DNA of 59,274 nt. It comes from Chryseobacterium hagamense. Its GTDB lineage: Bacteria > Bacteroidota > Bacteroidia > Flavobacteriales > Weeksellaceae. Shown here in pieces: positions 34,621 through 43,086 of this stretch. The notes beneath the pieces were generated by a model that saw only the letters and a program-made list of their open reading frames with translations, was not told where the DNA came from and searched no databases. Each line of letters opens with the position of its first letter. Within the stretch, counting starts at the first letter, position 1. The position numbers were made by a program, and so were the translations under genes. The DNA lies in assembly GCF_007991455.1 (NCBI RefSeq), contig NZ_BJYJ01000023.1:1-59274 (forward strand), in the 5' to 3' direction.

Positions 34621-36081
34621 TTACAGAGAATAATTCGGGGCTTCCTGTGTGATGATGACATCATGCGGGTGGGATTCTTTTAATCCGCTTCCGGTGATCA
34701 TCACCATTTTGGTTTCCGTCTGTAAAGCTTCTATGTCTTTTGCACCGCAATAGCCCATTCCTGCTCTCAGACCTCCTGTTAACTGGAAAATAACATCCTC
34801 CAATGTCCCTTTGCTCGGCACTCTTCCTTCAATTCCTTCGGGAACGAATTTTTTAGCTTCGCTCTGGAAATACCTTTCTTTTCCGCCTCTTTTCATGGCA
34901 GAAAGACTTCCCATGCCCTGGTAGGTTTTGAATTTACGGCCCTGGAAAATAATTTCCTCACCCGGTGCTTCATCCGTTCCTGCAAGAAGCGACCCCAGCA
35001 TAACGGCTCCAGCTCCGCTGGCAATGGCTTTTACGATATCTCCGGAAAGCTTGATCCCTCCGTCAGCAATTACTGCAACGTTTTTGGTTTTGGCATATTC
35101 ATACACATTATAAATGGCAGACAGCTGAGGAACCCCTACTCCGGCTACTACCCGCGTCGTACAGATAGAACCGGGCCCTACCCCTACTTTAAGAACGTTT
35201 GCCCCGGCTTCAATCAGATCTTTCGCAGCTTCTGCCGTTACGATATTTCCGCCTACGATATCCAGATCCGGATAGGCGCTCCTAATTGCTGAAATTTTAT
35301 CTAAAACGCCTTTGGAATGCCCGTGTGCTGAGTCGATCCCGATGATGTCCACCCCGGCTTTTACCAATGCTTCGATCCTTTCCAAAGTATCTTCTCCTAC
35401 TCCAACCCCTGCTCCAACGATCAGCCTTCCGTTCTGGTCTTTGTTGGCATTCGGGTATTCTAATTGATTATCAATATCTTTAATAGTAATCAGACCTACC
35501 AGTTTATTTTCAGCGTCCACGATCGGAAGCTTTTCCACCCGGTTTTTCAGAAGGATTTCCTTCGCTTTCTCAAGGTTGGTATTTTTATCGGAAGTGATCA
35601 GGTTTTCTTTGGTCATGATCTCTTCCACTTTCATCTCCAGGTTTTCCTGGTATTTCACGTCCCGGTTGGTAATAATCCCGATCAGTACATTATCCGTATT
35701 GATCACCGGCAATCCTGAAATCTTATATTTTGCCATCAGTTCTTTCGCTTCTCCCAGGGTAGCTTCTTTGAAAAGCGTTACAGGATCGGAGATCATTCCG
35801 TTTTCGGAACGTTTTACCCGGTTTACCTGGGCAGCCTGCTCGGCAATGGTCATATTTTTATGAATGAAACCTAAACCTCCCACTCTTGCCAGCGCAATGG
35901 CCAGCTCCGCTTCCGTTACGGTATCCATGGCAGCGGAAACAATCGGAACATTCAGCGTAATTTTGTCGGTAAGTCTTGATTTTAAAGAAACCTGATTAGG
36001 TAAAACTTCTGAATAAGAAGGGACTAGAAGCACGTCATCGAAAGTGATGGCTGTCTCTACAATTTTGTTATGAATAGACAT
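34621..36081 (-). CDS. guaB: Inosine-5'-monophosphate dehydrogenase
   Basis: The product is 486 aa. Converts IMP to XMP with NAD+, the committed step of GMP synthesis. TIM barrel with [19 protein letters not shown] at the N-terminus, two CBS domains (~residues 95-215; [38 protein letters not shown]), GIDSAHGHS, the catalytic-Cys loop [13 protein letters not shown] and the active-site flap [15 protein letters not shown]. It is cytoplasmic and monocistronic, with a promoter at 36095 and its own terminator. Confidence 0.98.
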   Translation of the reverse strand: MSIHNKIVETAITFDDVLLVPSYSEVLPNQVSLKSRLTDKITLNVPIVSAAMDTVTEAELAIALARVGGLGFIHKNMTIAEQAAQVNRVKRSENGMISDPVTLFKEATLGEAKELMAKYKISGLPVINTDNVLIGIITNRDVKYQENLEMKVEEIMTKENLITSDKNTNLEKAKEILLKNRVEKLPIVDAENKLVGLITIKDIDNQLEYPNANKDQNGRLIVGAGVGVGEDTLERIEALVKAGVDIIGIDSAHGHSKGVLDKISAIRSAYPDLDIVGGNIVTAEAAKDLIEAGANVLKVGVGPGSICTTRVVAGVGVPQLSAIYNVYEYAKTKNVAVIADGGIKLSGDIVKAIASGAGAVMLGSLLAGTDEAPGEEIIFQGRKFKTYQGMGSLSAMKRGGKERYFQSEAKKFVPEGIEGRVPSKGTLEDVIFQLTGGLRAGMGYCGAKDIEALQTETKMVMITGSGLKESHPHDVIITQEAPNYSL

Positions 36082-36094
36082 CTTTACTTTCTTG

Positions 36095-36102
36095 CAAAAT
36101 TA
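36095..36102 (-). promoter_or_regulatory. -7 promoter element TAATTTTG of guaB
   Basis: Minus-strand TAnnTTTG ends 13 nt before ATG 36081, within the spacing seen for other genes here. Confidence 0.6.
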
Positions 36103-36173
36103 AGGTATTTTATCGGAATACGAAAATCGAGTTTAATAGTTTAAATAAAACTTAACAATCAACAGTTTAAATC

Positions 36174-36200
36174 AAAAAACCACTCCTTACGGAATGGTTT
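36174..36200 (-). terminator. Terminator of the sigma/DUF4252 operon
   Basis: Minus strand: AAACCATTCC/GGAGTGGTTT stem with a GTAA loop and T6, downstream of the DUF4252 gene and upstream of the guaB promoter. Confidence 0.82.
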
Positions 36201-36283
36201 CCTACAAAATAATTTATCCTTTCCAGGGTGACGGCTCACCACTTTTGTTATCTTACAGCAATTTGCCTTTATGTGCAGATCGA

Positions 36284-36796
36284 TTATTTATCCGATGCCG
36301 AAGCAATCATCTTTGAGATATCACCGGGCGTAAAGTTTCCTTTGACATCAACGAATAAAAGCTCTTTTTTGGAATTGACGGTAATCAGCATATTTTTAAT
36401 GGCTTCTCCGTTCTGTTTCACCCGGATATTGATCCGGTCGCCATCATGCATAATGGTTGCCCAGTCTTCATAATTATTGTCATTTAAATAAGAGGCAAAC
36501 TCCCTCAGCATCGTCTTGTCACCGTTTTCTACCGTCAGCACTTTAATTTTTGAAACCTTTTTGATGATCCGGATCAGGTCTTCATGATCTTCTCCGTCTT
36601 CCCGCAATGCTTTTTTGATCACCGGCTTGGCCAGGAACATCGGCACATTAATGCTTGTGAATTTCGCCCCCTTAAATTCCTTACCGGAATCTGAGAAATA
36701 CGTCATATTCGCTTTTCCCGAAGACACGATGCACGACTGCAGTATCATTGCGGTACACAGCATCAGAAAAATGGTTCTTATTATTTTCATGGCCAT
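36284..36796 (-). CDS. DUF4252 lipoprotein
   Basis: The product is 170 aa. Lipoprotein signal MAMKIIRTIFLMLCTAMILQSC (MKII at codon 3 is an equally possible start). Mature domain as in DUF4252: TSINVPMFLAKPVIKKAL, SKIKVLTVENGDKTMLREFA, RINIRVKQNGEAIKNMLITV and ELLFVDVKGNFTPGDISKMI. The family has no established biochemical role and is often found behind ECF sigma genes in Bacteroidota. It is last gene of the operon, 12 bp after the DUF4252-GIN gene. Confidence 0.85.
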   Translation of the reverse strand: MAMKIIRTIFLMLCTAMILQSCIVSSGKANMTYFSDSGKEFKGAKFTSINVPMFLAKPVIKKALREDGEDHEDLIRIIKKVSKIKVLTVENGDKTMLREFASYLNDNNYEDWATIMHDGDRINIRVKQNGEAIKNMLITVNSKKELLFVDVKGNFTPGDISKMIASASDK

Positions 36797-36808
36797 ATAG
36801 ATTTAAGA

Positions 36809-38074
36809 TTAATTGATCTGTTTTAAAGTACCGCCGGATATTTTACTGATATCAGACGTAATCTCAGGATTTCCCCTGTAGCGGATCATGCCGCCGGAAG
36901 AAGCTTTGGCCCTCAGGGTATCCGATGCATTTACGGATAAGCTCGCTCCGGATGTGGATTCTGCTTCTACCCGGCCTGCTCTGAAATTCTCGCCTTTGCA
37001 AAGGGCACCGCTGCTGATGTCGAAGGTTGCTGTTTCCGCTTCTCCCATAATGCTCGTATCGGAACCGCTTGAACCTTTAAAAGTCATATTTCTCGCATTT
37101 ACCTCAACTTTGATGCTTGTTCCTGAGGAAGCTTCAAGCCTGGCATTATTTGCCACCTCGAACGTTCCTTTTACCATAGCCCCGGAAGAAGCGTCAATAC
37201 TCAGATTATTTTCACGGACCGGGTTGAGTGCTGTAAAAAGGGCACCGGAAGAGGCTTTGATATTGTTCATCCTTGGTGATGACACATTGACACTGATATT
37301 TTTGAACTTTAAATTTTTCTCCCCTTTGTTATCGACATATACTTTCAGCACGCCGTTCTCCACTTTGGTGATGATGTACTGAAGCTTATCGGCATCGGCG
37401 ATTACTTTCACGCTGGTAGGATCTTCCTGTTTGAAAACCAGATTCACGCCTGTGCTTACCTGGATTCCTGAAAAGGCTCCCACATTACGGTTTTCCCCGT
37501 TCAGATAAGAGGAGTTATTTTCGGAAATCGTACTGTTTCTGGAATTGGTAACCGGGTTGATTTTGGTTTCCGTAGAATTGATGATTTTGTTGATGTCGTT
37601 CATCGACAGTTTTCCGTCCAGCTTGATCAGGATGTTTTCCTCTCCTCCATTGTCGATGCTGAGCAACAGGTCATCCAGCACCCCATCCTTTTCTTCTGCG
37701 GAAAGGAATTTTATTTTTGCCCCGTTGCTGTTCATAGACATGATTTCACTGTAGTTCAGGCTGCTCAGAAACGATTTGATGTCTTTATTGATCTGTGCCA
37801 GCTGCTGCATTTTTGCTGAATTTCCTTCCTGTGGCTTTTCAGCGATAAAAACTTTCAGTCCGTTGATTTTAGACAGCAGCGGTTTAATCTGGTCCAGTTC
37901 GGCATCTCCCAGGTCCAGACTGCTCAGCATCCCGAACATGGGTTTTGCAATCTTAATGGTCGTTACGCCCTCCACTTCCTGATATTTATCGAAAAGCCGG
38001 TCTACTTTGTCCTGCCCGTACATATTGAAAAAATGGGTAAAGGCCAATGCGAATATGATGAATACTTTTTTCAT
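36809..38074 (-). CDS. Secreted DUF4252-GIN (DUF2807) fusion protein
   Basis: The product is 421 aa. Signal peptide MKKVFIIFALAFTHFFNMYG. Residues ~20-165 form a DUF4252 domain (EVEGVTTIKIAKPMF ... ENILIKLDGKLSMNDINKII). Residues ~200-410 form a DUF2807/GIN putative auto-transporter adhesin head: AFSGIQVSTGVNLVFKQ, VKVIADADKLQYIITKV, then repeated SSGA steps of a right-handed beta-solenoid (KASSGALF, DASSGAMV, EASSGTSI, GSSGSDT, DISSGALC, ESTSGASL, KASSGGMI). It is probably periplasmic or surface exposed. The fusion links the two domain families that otherwise occur as neighbours. It is part of the ECF sigma operon. Confidence 0.88.
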   Translation of the reverse strand: MKKVFIIFALAFTHFFNMYGQDKVDRLFDKYQEVEGVTTIKIAKPMFGMLSSLDLGDAELDQIKPLLSKINGLKVFIAEKPQEGNSAKMQQLAQINKDIKSFLSSLNYSEIMSMNSNGAKIKFLSAEEKDGVLDDLLLSIDNGGEENILIKLDGKLSMNDINKIINSTETKINPVTNSRNSTISENNSSYLNGENRNVGAFSGIQVSTGVNLVFKQEDPTSVKVIADADKLQYIITKVENGVLKVYVDNKGEKNLKFKNISVNVSSPRMNNIKASSGALFTALNPVRENNLSIDASSGAMVKGTFEVANNARLEASSGTSIKVEVNARNMTFKGSSGSDTSIMGEAETATFDISSGALCKGENFRAGRVEAESTSGASLSVNASDTLRAKASSGGMIRYRGNPEITSDISKISGGTLKQIN

Positions 38075-38136
38075 GAGTCAATTTTTTATTTGATTACAGA
38101 TGCCTGATCAGGGTGCATAATCTTGGTTAAGGTTAA

Positions 38137-38805
38137 TTAATAATCGTCGTCAACGACTTTAGGTTGCACTAATTTTTCACTGACGTTATTTGCAAATATT
38201 TGAAATGAATACTTAGTCACGTTAATGGCTTCTTCCACGTTATCGATTCTTTTCCCGTTGACGATCACGTAGGAATTTTTATAGCCGGTAGAATCCGTTT
38301 TTGAGGAGTTGGAAACATATTTCGGCTTTCTTTCTTTTTTAAGCCGGCCTCTTTTCGGCAGGATTTCATCCAGGACGTCTTTTTCCGCTATTTTTCCGCC
38401 TTCAAAAATGGAATCCTTCCTGGCTTCGGATAAAGAATCGTCTGAAGGATTGACAGCCACCTGTTCCTGTTGTTCGCTGTTTTCTTCGATGAAATTGTTT
38501 TTCTGCTGCTTAATTTGGTTTTCCACCAGTTGGGCCCGGTCTTTAATCTGGGTATTATGATTGTAGCTGAATATAAACCCGATGCCCAGCAATACCGCCA
38601 CACCGGCCGCCATCCAGAACCATTTCGGGAACGAAGGTTTTGCTTTCGTACCGATCGGGATGATTGGGGTTTGATTCTGTTCCTGAACCTCATCTTCTTT
38701 TCCTTCCGCTTTCTTCAGGAAATCTTCGAAATCCCAGTCCATTCTGTCTTCCTTTATTTCTTTGAAGATGTCGTCGTATTTATCTTGAAATTTGTCTTTG
38801 CTCAT
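38137..38805 (-). CDS. Single-pass membrane protein, probable anti-sigma factor
   Basis: The product is 222 aa. A cytoplasmic acidic N-terminus (KFQDKYDDIFKEIKEDRMDW followed by DFEDFLKKAEG), one membrane segment (WFWMAAGVAVLLGIGFIFSY, ~residues 61-80) and a ~140-residue periplasmic part. It is encoded directly after the ECF sigma gene and overlaps it by 26 bp, the usual order for sigma/anti-sigma pairs, hence the call. No zinc ZAS motif is seen. In the periplasmic part, YKNSYVIVNGKRIDNVEEAI is the most conserved-looking stretch. Assignment rests on context and topology. Confidence 0.7.
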   Translation of the reverse strand: MSKDKFQDKYDDIFKEIKEDRMDWDFEDFLKKAEGKEDEVQEQNQTPIIPIGTKAKPSFPKWFWMAAGVAVLLGIGFIFSYNHNTQIKDRAQLVENQIKQQKNNFIEENSEQQEQVAVNPSDDSLSEARKDSIFEGGKIAEKDVLDEILPKRGRLKKERKPKYVSNSSKTDSTGYKNSYVIVNGKRIDNVEEAINVTKYSFQIFANNVSEKLVQPKVVDDDY

Positions 38806-39289
38806 AATTCATCAATTGTGAAATTTGCTCTTTTACCTTTTGTCTCGCCCGCATCAGGTTTACCCGTACCGCGTTTTCTTCCATTTCCAGCATTCCGGCA
38901 ATCTCCGAAATTTCATATTCCTCCACATCCTTTAAATGGATCACCGTCTTTTGTTTTTCCGGAAGCTCGTTGATAAAACCGATGATGTATTCCTTCAGGT
39001 TATTCACCTCCATGCTGTAAAGCTCGGAACGGTGAAGCTGCATATCGGCAAATCCTATCTTTACTTCATGATGCTTCAGCCGGTTCAGGCATTCGTTCCG
39101 CACGGCTTTCAGCGCATAGGACTTCAGATTCCCGAACTGTGCCAGCTCTTCTTTTTTCTGCCAGAATTTAATCATCAGGTCCTGCACCACGTCTTCCGCT
39201 TCATCACTGCTCATCACAAACCTTTTCGCAAAGCGATACATCTCATTTTTGAGACTAAATACCGTATCCCTGAAGGTTTCCTGAGTCAT
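38780..39289 (-). CDS. ECF-type RNA polymerase sigma factor
   Basis: The product is 169 aa. Region 2 (YRFAKRFVMSSDEAEDVVQD, then LMIKFWQKKEEL) recognises the -10 element; region 4 (LPEKQKTVIHLKDVEEYEI, SEIAGMLEMEENAVRVNLMR) is a helix-turn-helix for the -35 element. Extracytoplasmic-function sigma factors act with a membrane anti-sigma factor, here the next gene. MTQETFRD at 39289 is taken as start because the longer frame adds a non-conserved hydrophobic lead. It is first gene of a four-gene operon ending in DUF4252 proteins, which I infer to be its main regulon. Confidence 0.92.
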   Translation of the reverse strand: MTQETFRDTVFSLKNEMYRFAKRFVMSSDEAEDVVQDLMIKFWQKKEELAQFGNLKSYALKAVRNECLNRLKHHEVKIGFADMQLHRSELYSMEVNNLKEYIIGFINELPEKQKTVIHLKDVEEYEISEIAGMLEMEENAVRVNLMRARQKVKEQISQLMNYEQRQISR

Positions 39290-39340
39290 AAGTTTTGTTT
39301 CTATAAGTAAGACAACCGAAATTCGGAAAATATTACACGG

Positions 39341-39373
39341 AAAATAAAAAAACTTCAAAAAATTTTGAAGTTT
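39341..39373 (-). terminator. Terminator after the GlmU-like gene
   Basis: Minus strand AAACTTCAAAA/TTTTGAAGTTT stem followed by a T7 run, just beyond the stop at 39389. Confidence 0.8.
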
Positions 39374-39388
39374 CTATTTTTTCAGTTT

Positions 39389-40549
39389 CTAATACGTATC
39401 AAAAACATGTTTTAAAATCGCCTTATCCTCCTCTGTGAGCACTACATTCCTCCTGGCCATTGCCCTGCCGGCCACTTCATAGGCTTTATCCAGTTTAAAT
39501 TTTTCATCATCCTTGAAACCGCCCCAGGAAAAGTTTTCTATATGGTTCGGCGGGAAGCCTTCCTTAAAAATATTGGAGGCGACTCCAATCACGGTTCCGG
39601 TATTGAGCTGGGTATTGATAGCGGTTTTGGAATGGTCGCCCATGATCAGGCCGGCAAACTGAAGGCCGGTATCCTCAAAAGCTTTGGTGCGGTAGTTCCA
39701 CAGCCTGACGTTTCCGTAGTTGTTTTTCATGTTGGAGGAATTGGAGTCCGCGCCGAAATTGCACCACTCCCCGATCACGGAATTCCCAATGAATCCATCG
39801 TGTCCTTTATTGGTGTAGCCGAAAATAATGATGTTGTTTACCTCACCACCCACTTTACAATGGGGACCGATGGTCGTAGCCCCATATATTTTAGAGCCTA
39901 AATTGAATTTCGAAGATTCACCAAGTGCAATAGGGCCCCGCAGCATACAGCCTTCCATCACCTCCGCATTTTTTCCGATATAGATTTTTCCGGTTTTCGT
40001 ATTAAGGGTGGAAAATTCGACCTGGGCACCTTCTTCGATGAACAGGTCTTTTTTGTCCCCCAGAAATCCGTTGGTGGAGGAAAGCTCCTGAGAGGTTTTC
40101 CCTTCAGTCAGCAATTCAAAATCGAAATCAATGGCTTTCTGGTTATAGGTAAACAGATCGGTCGGTTTTTTAAAGAAAACCAGCTCTTCTTTAATATCCG
40201 TCATTTTTTCAATCTGCTGGAGGGAAAAACCATCCATATTGATCCTGGCGGCCACCAGCTCGTCCTCATACACCAAGGCTTCCCCCTGCTGCAGGTCTTT
40301 GATCTGTTGGATAACCGTTTCGCTAGGTAAAAAGTTGGTGACCAGAAAAAGGCTTTCTTTTTTTTCAGGCTCCGGGAATTTCCCCTGCAGGTACATTTCC
40401 GTAAAAAAAGAAACTTCCGTGTTTTCTAAAATTTTCTGCCACCTTTCGGAGAAGGTCAGGATTCCGCAGCGCATTTCGGCTACGGGACGGGTAAAAGTAA
40501 GCGGAAGGAAATCTTCCCAGTATTGGGCGTCTGAAAATACCAGTTGCAT
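39389..40549 (-). CDS. GlmU-family sugar nucleotidyltransferase-like protein
   Basis: The product is 386 aa. An N-terminal nucleotidyltransferase-like part (MQLVFSDAQYWEDFLPLTFT, TRPVAEMRCGI) is followed by a left-handed beta-helix acyl/acetyltransferase region with hexapeptide repeats (KIYIGKNAEVMEGCMLRGPI, IYGATTIGPHCKVGG, GNSVIGEWCNFGADSNSSN, TGTVIGVASNIF). This matches the Bacteroidota family annotated as GlmU-like, or putative glucose-1-phosphate/UDP-GlcNAc-type transferases; the exact substrate is not established. The conserved GDHSKTAINTQLNTGT segment is intact. It is cytoplasmic, with promoter 40595-40622 and its own terminator. Confidence 0.88.
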   Translation of the reverse strand: MQLVFSDAQYWEDFLPLTFTRPVAEMRCGILTFSERWQKILENTEVSFFTEMYLQGKFPEPEKKESLFLVTNFLPSETVIQQIKDLQQGEALVYEDELVAARINMDGFSLQQIEKMTDIKEELVFFKKPTDLFTYNQKAIDFDFELLTEGKTSQELSSTNGFLGDKKDLFIEEGAQVEFSTLNTKTGKIYIGKNAEVMEGCMLRGPIALGESSKFNLGSKIYGATTIGPHCKVGGEVNNIIIFGYTNKGHDGFIGNSVIGEWCNFGADSNSSNMKNNYGNVRLWNYRTKAFEDTGLQFAGLIMGDHSKTAINTQLNTGTVIGVASNIFKEGFPPNHIENFSWGGFKDDEKFKLDKAYEVAGRAMARRNVVLTEEDKAILKHVFDTY

Positions 40550-40560
40550 CGTTCAGTAGA

Positions 40561-40588
40561 GTTTAAGGTTTAAGATTCAAAGTTTAAG
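40561..40588. repeat. Heptad repeat GTTTAAG in the leader of the GlmU-like gene
   Basis: Four 7-mers in register: GTTTAAG, GTTTAAG, ATTCAAA, GTTTAAG. They lie between the promoter and start codon of the minus-strand gene, so are transcribed in its leader. Confidence 0.55.
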
Positions 40589-40594
40589 GTACAG

Positions 40595-40622
40595 CAAAAA
40601 TACAAATAAAAAAGTCTCCCAA
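40595..40622 (-). promoter_or_regulatory. Promoter TTG-N17-TATTTTTG of the GlmU-like gene
   Basis: Minus strand TTG (40622-40620), 17 nt, TATTTTTG (40602-40595). Overlaps the rpmE2 terminator. Confidence 0.7.
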
Positions 40623-40638
40623 AATTTGGAAGACTTTT
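40608..40638 (-). terminator. Terminator of rpmE2
   Basis: Minus strand AAAAGTCTTCCAAA/TTTGGGAGACTTTT imperfect stem and T run. It overlaps the -33 box of the next gene. Confidence 0.82.
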
Positions 40639-40659
40639 AAATATTTTGATCTCAAAAAA

Positions 40660-40911
40660 TTACTTAGCGAATTTTTTGTATTTGTTCATGAACTTATCAA
40701 CTCGACCTGCGGTGTCAACCAATTTCACTTTACCAGTGTAGAAAGGGTGAGAAGTTGAGGAGATTTCCATTTTGATCAAAGGATACTCTTGTCCTTCGTA
40801 CTCAATGGTGTCTTTTGTTTCTGCTGTAGACTTTGAAAGAAATACTTCGTCGTTACTCATATCTTTGAAAACAACAAGTCTATAATTTTCTGGGTGGATT
40901 CCTTTTTTCAT
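40660..40911 (-). CDS. rpmE2: 50S ribosomal protein L31 type B
   Basis: The product is 83 aa. [20 protein letters not shown], then [20 protein letters not shown] and [10 protein letters not shown] identify L31. It lacks the CxxC zinc pairs of the type A form, so it is the zinc-independent type B paralogue; in many bacteria type B replaces type A under zinc limitation, but Bacteroidota commonly have only type B. It is monocistronic between a consensus promoter and a terminator. Confidence 0.97.
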   Translation of the reverse strand: MKKGIHPENYRLVVFKDMSNDEVFLSKSTAETKDTIEYEGQEYPLIKMEISSTSHPFYTGKVKLVDTAGRVDKFMNKYKKFAK

Positions 40912-40981
40912 AATACAATTTTTAAAAAATTAAAGTTTGCTTTCGAAATAGTAATGGTATTTCTCTGCTAATTTTAGGGTG

Positions 40982-41011
40982 CAAAAATACAATATTTTTT
41001 TGAAATTGCAA
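40982..41011 (-). promoter_or_regulatory. Promoter TTG-N19-TATTTTTG of rpmE2
   Basis: Minus strand TTG (41011-41009), 19 nt, TATTTTTG (40989-40982), about 70 nt before the start codon. Confidence 0.75.
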
Positions 41012-41059
41012 ATAAGACGCAATAATTTTTTCATCATAAGAAAATTAAAGTATTTTCGT

Positions 41060-41067
41060 TAAATTTG
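41060..41067 (+). promoter_or_regulatory. -7 promoter element TAAATTTG
   Basis: TAnnTTTG ending 24 nt before ATG 41092; divergent from the rpmE2 promoter. Confidence 0.6.
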
Positions 41068-41091
41068 AAATCTATTTAAACTTTAATTTCG

Positions 41092-42504
41092 ATGAAATTC
41101 AAATTATTACTGGCTTTTTCTTTCTGGATGCTTGTTATGGCAGTCTCTTGTAATAAAGACGACATCAGTTTTGATGCGCCTTCTCAGGAACTGAGCTTTT
41201 CAAGGGACACGGTTTTCTGCGATACGGTGTACCACCAGGTCCGTTCCGAAACGTATGCCGTAAAAGTATATAATAATGAAGATAAGGACATTCTGATTCC
41301 AAGAATTCATCTGGAAAAAGGCGCTGCTTCTTTATATAAGATCAATGTAGACGGAAAACCGGGCTATGATTTTAAAGATGTTCCTCTAAGAAAGAAAGAC
41401 AGTTTATATATTTTCGTTGAAATTGCTCCGGAAGCGAGCGGACCGGAGGCGATTGCCGAAGACAAAGTCCTGTTCCAGAGCCCGGCCGGGCAGCAGCAGG
41501 TAGTTTTGTTCTCCGTGGTTCAGGATGCCGAGTTTTTTATTAAAACCCCAACCAATCCTAATATAATCAGCTCCAATACCAGCTGGACCAGCAATAAGGC
41601 TAAAATTATTTACGGAGACCTTACGGTCGATCAGAATACCGTTCTAAATATCCAGCAGGGAACAAAAGTCTATTTCCATAAAAACAGCGGAATGAAAGTG
41701 CTTTCAGGAGCAACCCTGAACATCAACGGTACGCTTGCCAATAATGTCACCCTCCGCGGTGACCGGAATGATCCGGCGTACGATACCATTCCTAAAAACT
41801 GGAATTCCATTAAAATGAGTGCCGGTTCTACTTTAAATATGAATTACACCCGTTTATTCGGTGGTACCCGAGGGCTTGAGCTGAAACAGACCAATGCTAC
41901 AATCAACAATTCATTCATCCATACGTTCCAGGAATACGGCATGTATTCGGTGGCTTCAACGATCAATGCAAAAAATCTGGTGATGAACAACTGCGGCGAA
42001 TCGGCGATCGGTATCTTTAAAGGAGGAACCCATAGCCTGACGCATTGTACCATTGCCAATTATTCGGATCTTCTCCATTCCTACAACAGGAACGGGATCT
42101 ATGCCAGCAATGAATGGACTAATGAATCCGGGACAAAAGAACAGGGTGCCCTGATCCTTAATGTAAGAAACAGCATTGTTTATTCAGACCGTGATAATTC
42201 AGTGAGTTTTGAGCAGACGCCGGGACAGCTGTTTAATTTTACGCTCCAGAACTGCCTGATCAAATATTCCGGAACTTCAGAAGCCGGGTTTAATTTCGAC
42301 ACCAATACCAATGTCATTCAGTCTCTTAAAAACCAGGATCCTCTGTTTGTCAATTATTTTGCTGCGAAAATGAATATGCGGGTGAAGCAGAACTCCCCTG
42401 CCATCGGAAAAGGAAGCACTACGGTTGCAGCAACAGCTCCTACGGATATTGCCAACGTATCCAGGACTTCAAACCCGACCCTGGGAGCCTATCAGTATTT
42501 TTAA
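41092..42504 (+). CDS. Lipoprotein with right-handed beta-helix
   Basis: The product is 470 aa. Lipoprotein signal MKFKLLLAFSFWMLVMAVSC. The N-terminal ~150 residues are a beta-sandwich-like domain (FSRDTVFCDTVYHQVRSETYAVKVYN). Residues ~165-460 have the rung pattern of parallel beta-helix proteins (GDLTVDQNTVLNIQQGTKVY, GATLNINGTLANNVTLRGDR, TLNMNYTRLFGGTRGLELK, NAKNLVMNNCGESAIGIF). The end QDPLFVN...SPAIGKGS...LGAYQYF is common in Bacteroidota choice-of-anchor/DUF1565-like proteins. It is likely on the outer membrane; the ligand or substrate is unknown. Confidence 0.85.
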   Translation: MKFKLLLAFSFWMLVMAVSCNKDDISFDAPSQELSFSRDTVFCDTVYHQVRSETYAVKVYNNEDKDILIPRIHLEKGAASLYKINVDGKPGYDFKDVPLRKKDSLYIFVEIAPEASGPEAIAEDKVLFQSPAGQQQVVLFSVVQDAEFFIKTPTNPNIISSNTSWTSNKAKIIYGDLTVDQNTVLNIQQGTKVYFHKNSGMKVLSGATLNINGTLANNVTLRGDRNDPAYDTIPKNWNSIKMSAGSTLNMNYTRLFGGTRGLELKQTNATINNSFIHTFQEYGMYSVASTINAKNLVMNNCGESAIGIFKGGTHSLTHCTIANYSDLLHSYNRNGIYASNEWTNESGTKEQGALILNVRNSIVYSDRDNSVSFEQTPGQLFNFTLQNCLIKYSGTSEAGFNFDTNTNVIQSLKNQDPLFVNYFAAKMNMRVKQNSPAIGKGSTTVAATAPTDIANVSRTSNPTLGAYQYF

Positions 42505-42518
42505 AAAGAATATGGAAT

Positions 42519-42710
42519 ATGGATTTCGGTCTTTTTAAAGCAGGTGCTTTTATTGTACTGATTATCGTATATCTTGCCGTAAGAAAATTCTTTAAAAAGT
42601 TGGCCGACTTCACTGAAAATATGGGCACTACGGACAGCCAGGAAGAAGAACTGATCCTTTTAAAATCTAAAGTTACCGTTCTTGAGGAACAGCTAAAACA
42701 TAAACCTTAA
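42519..42710 (+). CDS. Small single-pass membrane protein
   Basis: The product is 63 aa. One membrane helix (LFKAGAFIVLIIVYLAVRKF) then a short Asp/Glu/Lys-rich coiled-coil-like tail (EEELILLKSKVTVLEEQLKH). Its stop overlaps the start of the next gene by one base (TAATG), so the two are coupled. It lies 14 bp after the beta-helix lipoprotein. No function is recognised; the tight coupling argues it is a real gene. Confidence 0.7.
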   Translation: MDFGLFKAGAFIVLIIVYLAVRKFFKKLADFTENMGTTDSQEEELILLKSKVTVLEEQLKHKP

Positions 42711-43036
42711 TGGAAATTACAAATCTCCAGAAACAAGTAGACGAGTGGATCAGCAAGATCGGCGTCCGCTATTTTAATGAACTGACCAATATGGCAATGC
42801 TGACGGAGGAAGTCGGTGAAGTAGCCCGGATTATGGCCAGACGATATGGTGAACAAAGCGAAAAGGAAAGCGATAAATCCAAGGACCTTGGAGAGGAGCT
42901 GGCCGATGTGCTGTTTGTAACGTTATGCTTAGCCAATCAGACCGGAGTGAACCTGCAGGAAGCTTTCGATAAAAAAATTAAAATAAAAACCGATCGCGAC
43001 AAGGAGCGCCATCAGAATAATGAAAAATTGAAATAG
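42710..43036 (+). CDS. MazG-like nucleotide pyrophosphohydrolase
   Basis: The product is 108 aa, a single MazG/dUTPase-like all-alpha domain. Metal-binding acidic motifs are visible: LTEEVGEVARIMARRYGEQ and DLGEELADVLFVTLCLA (E-x2-E and E-x2-D patterns). The family hydrolyses NTP/dNTP to NMP and PPi as housecleaning; the specific nucleotide is unknown. It is cytoplasmic, in an operon with the preceding small membrane protein and probably with aroA 50 bp downstream. Confidence 0.87.
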   Translation: MEITNLQKQVDEWISKIGVRYFNELTNMAMLTEEVGEVARIMARRYGEQSEKESDKSKDLGEELADVLFVTLCLANQTGVNLQEAFDKKIKIKTDRDKERHQNNEKLK

Positions 43037-43086
43037 TGCCGGAAGTTTAGCACGGTAAATAATTTCCAATCCCAACCGGAAGAACA

